Below, in pieces: positions 57,339 through 64,000 of a stretch of 64,000 bases of DNA. Source of the stretch: Vulcanimicrobium sp035943995. Its GTDB lineage: Bacteria > Vulcanimicrobiota > Vulcanimicrobiia > Vulcanimicrobiales > Vulcanimicrobiaceae. Made by a program: the position numbers and the translations under genes. Every line of letters starts with the position of its first letter. Position 1 is the stretch's first letter. The notes beneath the pieces were generated by a model that worked only from the letters and a program-made list of their open reading frames with translations, made no database searches and was not told the origin of the DNA. The stretch is from contig DASZBS010000024.1 of assembly GCA_035943995.1 (NCBI GenBank), positions 6,244 to 70,243 on the forward strand. Direction: 5' to 3'.

Positions 57339-57493
57339 TCCATAGCGAAGGAGCAAGTACCCATGTCGGTGCGCCGTGCACGAACCGCTATAATCACGCG
57401 AGATTTGGACGAGTCCAGGAGATTAACAGGCGCCCAAAGGGTCGAATATCGATGCGGACAACAAAGCGTGACAGTTAGCGCTACAAGCGGCGA
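57339..57493. other. Boundary of the low-GC island
   Basis: A gap of 155 bp where GC falls from about 65% to about 50%. It holds no gene I can support, no tRNA and no repeat that would mark an attachment site. The region leads into the HEPN/MltR-like gene. Confidence 0.4.
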
Positions 57494-58039
57494 TTGCTGA
57501 GGCGCGACCAGTTTATCGAAAGGTTCGCAGCAACGCTTTGGAATCAAAACGACCTATTTGTCGTGCTGCGAGCACATCTATTCGTGGAACACAGCCTGAA
57601 CATCATCCTACTAGAGAGTATGCCGGGATCAGAGCCTTTCTTACAAAAAATAGACTTTTTGGCTCGAGCTGAAATCGCCCAGAAACTCGATCTATTTGAT
57701 GATCCAGGCCTGATACGTGCGATTCGAGCATTGACAAGGATCCGAAATCAATTTGCTCATAATCTCGCGAAAGAGTATCTTACAAGTATTGACGATGACA
57801 CCTTGCTGAACTCGATCAAGCGGACGGGCCTCGCTGGTGCCTACTTCAAAGCGTATCGAAAGCATCACGAGAGTAATCCGCCAGCCGGAATGATCTCTCG
57901 TTTGGTGTTAGCCGTACTGGTCGTCCGAATCTCGTCGACTGAGGGGTCGCTTCGTCACAAGCCTCGGAGCCTTGAGCGAGCGCTCCAGTGGTACGGTGTC
58001 ACTGAGAAAGAGTTGCGCGTAATACTTGGAGAAGGATGA
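57494..58039 (+). CDS. HEPN/MltR-like helical protein in the low-GC island
   Basis: 181 aa from a TTG at 57494; the start is uncertain because no ATG or ribosome site is nearby. All-alpha, with FVVLRAHLFVEHSLNIILLE and the motif RIRNQFAHNLAKEY, an Arg-x4-His signature shared by MltR-like and HEPN RNase-type proteins. GC content is clearly lower (about 48-50%) than in the genes to the left. It may be part of a defence or toxin-linked locus, but this is inference. Confidence 0.65.
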   Translation: MLRRDQFIERFAATLWNQNDLFVVLRAHLFVEHSLNIILLESMPGSEPFLQKIDFLARAEIAQKLDLFDDPGLIRAIRALTRIRNQFAHNLAKEYLTSIDDDTLLNSIKRTGLAGAYFKAYRKHHESNPPAGMISRLVLAVLVVRISSTEGSLRHKPRSLERALQWYGVTEKELRVILGEG

Positions 58040-58129
58040 CGACCTCGCCATGTTCGTCGATGGGCGAAATGCCTGAAACTTCTTCATGACGCGTCGGCCC
58101 GACCTGTCGGTGTTATCGGGCCGGCACAC

Positions 58130-58624
58130 TCAGCGCATGAACCCAAATGTGCGGTCGACAAATGCCACAAGGCCGGATGTCGTGGCGATCGGTGCCTTGC
58201 GCGACAGCAACTGCAAGCAATTGGAGATGCGGTTGAATCCGAGCGCTTCTTTTGTATGGTCTCGGTAATTTAAAACGATAGCCCAGCGAACGTCGACGTC
58301 GTTTCCCTCACACGGACCATCAAAGACAATCGTGTCGTTCAATCCCCAGTACAATGAATCGATGGCGAAGCTGTTATCGGCGCTAATCTTCGCATAGTCT
58401 CGGGCGGGCATCGACGAAATCAACGCCTCGAGACTGATCCGTGCCCGGTACATCGCTCCGTCAGAAATGTGATACACCTCGAATGACTCAAGGTACTGCC
58501 GCTGGCGCAGAAGGTCCGATACCTTGCGTTGCGAGCCTGACGCGGCGCCCTGCAATCCCAGCGACGGGATCAGCATCGCTAGCACTAGCCAGCGAGCAAT
58601 GATGCGTAAAGCAGTTGCACACAT
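58130..58624 (-). CDS. Exported hypothetical protein in the low-GC island
   Basis: 164 aa with a signal peptide (ALRIIARWLVLAMLIPSLGL, then QGAASG). The mature part (FEVYHISDGAMYRARISLEA, GLNDTIVFDGPCEGND, FNRISNCLQLL) has two cysteines likely forming a disulfide and no motif I recognise. GC content is low. It lies 14 bp downstream of the candidate immunity gene on the same strand, so it probably belongs to the RHS locus. Confidence 0.65.
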   Translation of the reverse strand: MCATALRIIARWLVLAMLIPSLGLQGAASGSQRKVSDLLRQRQYLESFEVYHISDGAMYRARISLEALISSMPARDYAKISADNSFAIDSLYWGLNDTIVFDGPCEGNDVDVRWAIVLNYRDHTKEALGFNRISNCLQLLSRKAPIATTSGLVAFVDRTFGFMR

Positions 58625-58638
58625 GATTTTCCGCTAAA

Positions 58639-59028
58639 TTATGAATCGCCGTAAAGTCGACGTACATATGGGTCGGCATCGAGGCGCTCTAACATCGTTC
58701 TCGCGGTATTGCTCCCGAGATCTCTCATTTTGCGCAGATACCCGATCGCGGCGAATTCCTCCGGCGTGCCGAGCCCGTCGCGGCTATCGTAGTGAAGCTG
58801 TAACGCGTCTGCTTCGTACCCGCTCAGTTCGCCGCATTCGACGAGGGCCGCCAACGCTGCACTACGGTTCTGTACAGACTTTGCGCGAAGGAATCGTTCA
58901 AATACCTGCCGGTCGCTCTCCGTTACACCGTAATGCTCGCAATAGTCTTCAATACTTCCCCCGGCCGGCGCTTCCGTATCGATGGCCGCGATCTCGGCCA
59001 ACGCGCGGTCTTTTGCGGAAATCGGCAT
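58639..59028 (-). CDS. Candidate immunity protein for the RHS protein
   Basis: 129 aa from the ATG at 59028 (the frame opens earlier, at a TTG inside the RHS 3' end). Acidic, all-helical: SIEDYCEHYGVTESDRQVFE, GELSGYEADALQLHYDSRDG, NTARTMLERLDADPYVRRLY. No known immunity family is recognised. The call rests on position: directly after an RHS gene, on the same strand, 19 bp away, low GC, small and acidic. It could equally be an unrelated small protein. Confidence 0.5.
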   Translation of the reverse strand: MPISAKDRALAEIAAIDTEAPAGGSIEDYCEHYGVTESDRQVFERFLRAKSVQNRSAALAALVECGELSGYEADALQLHYDSRDGLGTPEEFAAIGYLRKMRDLGSNTARTMLERLDADPYVRRLYGDS

Positions 59029-59047
59029 ATCAATCCTTATATAGAGC

Positions 59048-62000
59048 TCATGGGAAGACAATGGGGTCCGGCATCGGTCTGAAGACGGGTCTAATGGGTA
59101 CTTCGTTCGGTGAGACTTCCTCCGGATAGCGCACGACCGGACCGTTGCCTCCTTTGGGACCGGTTAGCGCTCTTTCAACATCGGCCCCCGACGCTTTGAG
59201 TCGCGCGACGGCGTCGTTATAGGTATCGGCCAACCGACCTGCTAAATCGTGCGCACCACCTTTAACAGCACTATTAAGTCGATTCAGTGCTCCTTGAAGT
59301 GAATCGCGCAGCTTTTGCGCGTGATCGAAACCCTTTAGCGTACCGTCCTGGTCCTTCGCAACCCCTTCGATATTGCGATCGCTCAGACCGCCGCTTTGTT
59401 CGCCCCTCGCACCACCAGGATGCATCGCACGTTGGTACCATTGCTCGAAACCGCGCTCGAAATCTTCAAAAGGATTGTAGCCGCTTGGGTCGCCGTATGC
59501 GTATGAATTGTTGTGATTCCACATGAACGGCTTCTGGCTCATGGGGTCGTGGACATCGCCAGCGTAGGCGTCGGGGGTGTTCCATTGGCCCACCGACGCG
59601 TCGTAGGTGCGGACGCCTTGCCAGGTGTTGTTGTCGAAGGTCCACCCGTCGAGGGCAATCTTCGTGCCCGTCACCAGCGCAGTGCTACCCGGCGGACTTC
59701 TGTCGTCCGGCGAACTGCTGGCCGGCGCTCCGATTGCGTTGGCGCCAAAGAAATAGTTCCGCGCATTACGACCGACGGGTTTCATTCCGGTGAATTGCGT
59801 CGCGTCATGCGTCGCGACGATTTGGCCCGATAGGCCGCGATCCTGTACCGCGATGTATCCATTCGACGGGGAGTAATCGGCAAGACCTTCAACTGAGAAT
59901 CCGTAGGACGCGCACTGAGTCCTCGTGTTGTCGTACCCGCACTGCGCGAGTACGTCGTTTCCGTCCCACAGCCAGATCAGTGTTTGCGGCGCCTGCGAAT
60001 TCCCAAAGTCAGGCGTGTACGTCGCAGCGAACCGTACGGGATGGCTATCCGCGCTGTAGTCCACTGCTTGGAGCTCGAACCGCGCTCCCTGACCCACGTC
60101 GTTCCAATATCCGCCCGGATTGTTCTCACCCCACGAGGGGAACGACGTCCCGGTTGCTGGCGACGTTTGCTGCGAGCGTAGGCGGTTCTCCGCATCGTAG
60201 GTCTTCGCTCGTGTCCCGGTGGAGTACACACGATTGCCGGGCATCGTCCCGTCGCTGGGACGCCAAGGTCGATCGAGCTGTTCTGTGTCTCCCGTGAGGC
60301 GCCCGGACGCATCGTATGAGAACTGCCCCGAGCTTGCGTTGCCGCTTGGCTCCGTGGGCCCTTGCCAGCTCTTCAGCATGCCGGCCCGCGCATCGACCAT
60401 CCACGGAGCTAGACCATTGCCTTGGTTATCCGCTATTGCGCTCTGTTGAACCGCAAACGTCGCCCCATTGAAAAACCGACCACCACAGCTACCTTGGTAC
60501 ACCGGCAGCTTCTCGTTGCGCACGTTCGATGTCGCGCAAGTAACCGTGGTGACATTGGCCGGCGCCTGCACGCTCAAGCCGGTCATCCCCGTGACGCCGT
60601 CCTCCAGATCGAATCCGGTCACGCTCTGCGAGAACACCCCCGCAGGAAGCGTCACGCCGATCGTTCTTCCGTAGTTGTCGAACGAATACGTCTCGGGCAC
60701 GTAGGCTACCGACGATGGGTAGTACGGATGCTGTGTAGGCGAATTCGCGATCGTGTAGTAATTGTCCGGCGTTATGGTCGTACCCGTAAACGGGTCCGAT
60801 TCGCTCTGGAGTCTTCCAGCCGCGGTATAGCTCCATGCGAACGCCGAGCCGTTGTTGAGTTTGAGCGATGACCGGCGGCCATCCGTTCGATATGTGTATT
60901 GGTAGAGCGGACTCGCCGAGTACACTGCAGACGCGAAATTCAGATCCTTTCGCATTCCGTCGCTGTAGTAGTCGTACGTTATCGTCGCACTTCCGAGCGA
61001 CGCCGGCTTGGTCACGCTCGTCAGCTCGCCCGCGGCGTCGTATTGCAGTAGTTCGTTGCCCAAGGCATCGGTGCCGCGAGAGACGACGCGACCGCTTGCG
61101 TCATAACGCATGTGAACCGGCGACGTCGCGCCGTTGTCGTTCGCGTACGTGGTATCCGTCAGATGTCCGAGGGAGTCGTAGGTGTATTGCTTCAACTCAT
61201 TCGTTGCCAGCCTTACCGACGTCAGCAGGCCGAGCTGAGCATTACCGCCGGCAGGCGGAGGAGCGTCGTATGCATTGGTAATCTTGGGCTGGTTCCCAAA
61301 CGCCGCCTCGTACGCCGACAGCGACCGATCGAGCCCATCAAATGACGTCGCCCGAACGTCAGTCCAGGCGCCGGTCGAAATTTGGTACGGAACAAATGAC
61401 GCGTACGTTGCGTACGTGAATGGCGTGATCACGGTGCCCGAGAGAAGTTCCTGCGTTTTGACCAGATTGCCATAACCCGGAAGGCCGAGGTTTTGATACT
61501 GCGTCGTGCCGCCTCGGCTGAGATCGTAGATGTAACGCGTCATCATCGGGTAGCCCTGGACGTCATACGCATCGTAGGGCAGTGATACTTCGACGAGCCG
61601 ATCCGCGCCGTCATACCACTTGTTCGTCACGCCGGCGGTACACGACGAAACTGACACGCATCCGAAATGATGCGTCTCGCTTCTCTCGTTCCCGTCAGCA
61701 TCGTAGGTGAACGTGGTGCTAACACCGGCGGCGCGCTGGGACGCGGACTGCTTCGCCGATACGCTGCCATCCGGAAAGTATGCTGTCGTTGACGCGGTGC
61801 TCCAGCCCGGCGTTCCGCCTGTTTTGTTGCAGATGCCCGCGCCCGCGGCGCTGTCATCAGGGTCCGCGGTGCTGATCAGGCGGCCAAGCGCGTCGTAGGC
61901 AAGGACCCACGCCGCCGAGCCCGTGTTGTAGCACCCGAGCCAGCCGTTGGTGTCATACCAAAAGCTCTGCGTCGGCTGACGCTGCGTGCCGTCCGCCTGG

Positions 62001-64000
62001 CTGATCGGCACCGCCGCCGCGACCGTAGTCGGCAGACCGTCGTCTATCCCGCCTTGGCGGGACGGGTCGTAGGTGTAATTGACGCGATACCCGCCTGGAG
62101 CCGCCGACGTTGCCGGTTCGATCCTCGCTAGCAGCTCGCCGAACGGCTCATACGAGGGATTTGCGGATGACGTGCCGCTCTGCGTCGGATCGGTGCTCCA
62201 GATGAAACGAGCCGCGAGCGAACTGGTGATCGGACAGAGCGCGTCACCGCTTGGAGCGACCGTCCAATCGCTCGACAGTGCATGGCTCACATCTGGATCG
62301 CAATATGCCGTGACGTTGTTGAACGAATCGTACGAAAACAGTGAGGTGGGGCGGAAGGTTCCCTGCGATGTTGTGACCTGGGGCTGCGCAACTGCGATCG
62401 TGTTTCCCGCGACGTCATACGCGTAATCGGTTTCAAAGCCGCGCGGGTCAACGCTGGAGACGAGATTGTTGTTCGCGTCCCAGGCTTCGTTGGTCACCAG
62501 CCACGTGCCGGTGCAACTGCCGCCTGTCGTCGCGGTGCACTCTTGGGTCTGCGTCGGCCGCCCGAGTGAATCGACGAACCAATTCGTGGCATGACCGTCG
62601 GAGTCGCGAAACGTCGGCGTCGTCCCGGCCATAAAGTATTCTGACAAATACCAGACCGCGGTGGTCGGGTATCCGCTCTGAAGCGTCGGCGAACTCGAAC
62701 CGTCGGGGATGGTGATATTCACTACACCCCCGTGACCGATGGCGTTCACCGTCAACGATGCGCTCGTTCCGGTGAACCAGAACTGTAACCACGCGCCGTC
62801 ACTACCGCAGCCCGACGCGCAGGACTCCCAGCGAGGACTATCGGCCCAAGCCATCACCGTGTACGTGCCGAGCGTTCGGTACCCATACGAATGCGACAAT
62901 CGGGTTCCAGCGACACTATTTGGCGGTCGGGACACGTTCAAGAGGTTCCCGTTCGCATCGTATCCGTACAAGACGGTCGTGGCGCCGTTGTCAGGATAGG
63001 TGACTTGCGAGAGCAGCCGGTGACCGCCGACGTCCAAAAACGACAGGTTTGCCGTCAAGCCCGACTCGGTCTGTGCGGCGATCGCACTGATCTTCCCGCC
63101 CGGGGCGGCGCTGACGTTGTCCCACGTATAGGCAAAGGTGAGATACGTGTACCGGTTGCGCCCGATGATCTGATATAGCCGCCCCGCATACGCACCGTAT
63201 TGCTGGTACACTGAGCTGGGCCATGCGGTCGCACCGTCGGGCGCCCAGAAATAGTAGGTCGTGCCGGATTTCTTGGTCCAGAAATAACCGGTCGCACCAT
63301 CGGTCACGAGCGTTGCGTGCTGCCCGGGCGGCGGGACCATCGTGACGCCGTCGGCGGCGACGGTGTAGTCGTACCGCGCGCCGTCGACGTCCCACACGCT
63401 GATCGTTCCCGTGCGGCTGCCCGACAAATGCGCATCGAACGTATTGGTCCAACCGTTGCCGTACATGCTGGGTACGGCGCCGTCCGCGCCGGCGGTATCG
63501 TGCTGGCTCTGCGAGTTGTACGTGCGGCGGAACGTGAGCGATATGCCTTTGTGCGGTACGGCCATGTCGTCATCTTGCAGTAGCATGTTGCCCGTGCCGA
63601 CGTTGACCATGACATGCCCGCCGCCGGGGATATTCTCTTCTTCATACCGCCACCACGGATTGATCCCCGTGCCCGACGGCGATTGCAGCGTGTGCGTTCT
63701 GCGCGTTGCGCCTGGGCTGGGTGCCGCGGTTCTGCGCACGTGGCCGGGTGCGAGCACGGACGGCGCGGGCGGTTGCTGGACGGCGTCGGTTCGATGCGTG
63801 CTCGTCTGGCGTTCCCGCGCGCGCGCCGCCGACAGGACGCGGTCGATCTCGGTGGGGCGCAGCATCGGCGGACCCGCGACACGCCCACCCCGCGGCGGGC
63901 GAACGCTCATCGCGGCGGCGTGCGCCGCGCCGTGACTCGGAAACACCAACGGCGGCGGCGTACGGCGCGGGGGTTCCGGGATCATGATCCGCTGCGGCGG
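59048..64000 (-). CDS. Very large RHS/YD-repeat protein, N-terminus beyond the window edge
   Basis: At least 1645 aa; the frame is still open at base 64000 and the ATG at 63985 has no ribosome site, so the start is uncertain. A Pro/Arg-rich N-terminal part (about 1-110) is followed by an RHS entry domain (GGHVMVNVGTGNMLLQDDDM, then PHKGISLTFRRTYNS). Many YD repeats follow, e.g. YGYDANGNLLNVSRP, FTYDADGNERSETHH and YTYDSLGHLTDTTYA. The RHS core closes GVRTYDASVGQWNTPDAYAG then SYAYGDPSGYNPFED. The last 140 residues form a variable helical tail (FERGFEQWYQ to IVFP) with no known toxin motif. RHS shells encapsulate a C-terminal toxin. Confidence 0.9.
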   Translation of the reverse strand, partial: PPQRIMIPEPPRRTPPPLVFPSHGAAHAAAMSVRPPRGGRVAGPPMLRPTEIDRVLSAARARERQTSTHRTDAVQQPPAPSVLAPGHVRRTAAPSPGATRRTHTLQSPSGTGINPWWRYEEENIPGGGHVMVNVGTGNMLLQDDDMAVPHKGISLTFRRTYNSQSQHDTAGADGAVPSMYGNGWTNTFDAHLSGSRTGTISVWDVDGARYDYTVAADGVTMVPPPGQHATLVTDGATGYFWTKKSGTTYYFWAPDGATAWPSSVYQQYGAYAGRLYQIIGRNRYTYLTFAYTWDNVSAAPGGKISAIAAQTESGLTANLSFLDVGGHRLLSQVTYPDNGATTVLYGYDANGNLLNVSRPPNSVAGTRLSHSYGYRTLGTYTVMAWADSPRWESCASGCGSDGAWLQFWFTGTSASLTVNAIGHGGVVNITIPDGSSSPTLQSGYPTTAVWYLSEYFMAGTTPTFRDSDGHATNWFVDSLGRPTQTQECTATTGGSCTGTWLVTNEAWDANNNLVSSVDPRGFETDYAYDVAGNTIAVAQPQVTTSQGTFRPTSLFSYDSFNNVTAYCDPDVSHALSSDWTVAPSGDALCPITSSLAARFIWSTDPTQSGTSSANPSYEPFGELLARIEPATSAAPGGYRVNYTYDPSRQGGIDDGLPTTVAAAVPISQADGTQRQPTQSFWYDTNGWLGCYNTGSAAWVLAYDALGRLISTADPDDSAAGAGICNKTGGTPGWSTASTTAYFPDGSVSAKQSASQRAAGVSTTFTYDADGNERSETHHFGCVSVSSCTAGVTNKWYDGADRLVEVSLPYDAYDVQGYPMMTRYIYDLSRGGTTQYQNLGLPGYGNLVKTQELLSGTVITPFTYATYASFVPYQISTGAWTDVRATSFDGLDRSLSAYEAAFGNQPKITNAYDAPPPAGGNAQLGLLTSVRLATNELKQYTYDSLGHLTDTTYANDNGATSPVHMRYDASGRVVSRGTDALGNELLQYDAAGELTSVTKPASLGSATITYDYYSDGMRKDLNFASAVYSASPLYQYTYRTDGRRSSLKLNNGSAFAWSYTAAGRLQSESDPFTGTTITPDNYYTIANSPTQHPYYPSSVAYVPETYSFDNYGRTIGVTLPAGVFSQSVTGFDLEDGVTGMTGLSVQAPANVTTVTCATSNVRNEKLPVYQGSCGGRFFNGATFAVQQSAIADNQGNGLAPWMVDARAGMLKSWQGPTEPSGNASSGQFSYDASGRLTGDTEQLDRPWRPSDGTMPGNRVYSTGTRAKTYDAENRLRSQQTSPATGTSFPSWGENNPGGYWNDVGQGARFELQAVDYSADSHPVRFAATYTPDFGNSQAPQTLIWLWDGNDVLAQCGYDNTRTQCASYGFSVEGLADYSPSNGYIAVQDRGLSGQIVATHDATQFTGMKPVGRNARNYFFGANAIGAPASSSPDDRSPPGSTALVTGTKIALDGWTFDNNTWQGVRTYDASVGQWNTPDAYAGDVHDPMSQKPFMWNHNNSYAYGDPSGYNPFEDFERGFEQWYQRAMHPGGARGEQSGGLSDRNIEGVAKDQDGTLKGFDHAQKLRDSLQGALNRLNSAVKGGAHDLAGRLADTYNDAVARLKASGADVERALTGPKGGNGPVVRYPEEVSPNEVPIRPVFRPMPDPIVFP

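Noticed and set aside
1..64000. tRNA, rRNA, CRISPR array, insertion sequence or integrase
   Set aside because: None was recognised on either strand by reading; short structured RNAs could still be missed without a covariance search.

Overview
This is a gene-dense stretch of GC-rich bacterial chromosome (roughly 68-70% G+C by eye). It has short intergenic gaps, many 1-4 base stop/start overlaps (ATGA, GTGA), frequent GTG starts and GGAGG-type ribosome binding sites. The mix of genes (B12-dependent ribonucleotide reductase in two pieces, a pyrRBC-carA operon with a MoxR/DUF58/vWA module, two branched-chain-type ABC half-cassettes, several Ni/Co permeases, DUF4331) would fit a free-living soil-type bacterium from a deep, poorly cultured lineage. 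Candidatus Eremiobacterota (WPS-2) is my guess, but nothing here proves it. No rRNA, tRNA, CRISPR array, transposase or phage gene was seen.

Layout. 1-4.8 kb: partial aldo/keto reductase, Fpg/Nei-type glycosylase, two exported proteins, a TetR repressor with a textbook self-overlapping promoter/operator, a decayed VOC gene and another exported protein. 4.9-8.9 kb: a proline-hydroxylase-like Fe(II)/2OG oxygenase, then a class II ribonucleotide reductase split into NrdJa and NrdJb, preceded by two NrdR-like boxes placed on its -35 and -10. 8.9-15.9 kb: two HAD hydrolases, a DUF2231 membrane protein, a flavin monooxygenase, valS, an HxlR regulator and a thioesterase. 16.3-24.9 kb: pyrR-pyrB-pyrC-carA running with overlapping ends into a BatD-like/MoxR/DUF58/vWA module, then pdxH. 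25-33.2 kb: secreted proteins, an S41 peptidase, a phosphodiester glycosidase, an MFS permease, a nucleotidyltransferase, carB (8.4 kb from carA) and an esterase. 33.2-42.8 kb: a GH15 glucoamylase-like enzyme, then a branched-chain-type ABC importer whose binding protein and permeases lie on the + strand and whose ATPases lie on the - strand, with an AAA ATPase and a sugar-type SDR between them, then an iron alcohol dehydrogenase. 42.8-45.5 kb: a three-gene operon of unknown product (ketoacyl-synthase-III-like enzyme, haem-oxygenase-like diiron protein, uncharacterised protein). 45.6-51.5 kb: dtd, a frameshifted HicB-like gene, and a five-gene Ni/Co permease-DUF4331-TPR operon. 51.4-57.3 kb: enoyl-CoA hydratase and CaiB/BaiF CoA-transferase, an orphan TRAP binding protein, a WG-repeat protein, a third Ni/Co permease behind a perfect palindrome, a methyltransferase and a VOC protein. 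57.3-64 kb: a lower-GC island with a HEPN/MltR-like protein, an exported protein, a candidate immunity protein and a very large RHS-repeat protein that runs off the right edge.

The strongest candidate for something undescribed is the 42.8-45.5 kb operon, which looks like a minimal pathway that makes an acyl product and then oxidises it. The most solid regulatory observations are the NrdR box pair on the nrdJ promoter and the TetR promoter/operator. All function calls come from reading the sequence; no database search was run.
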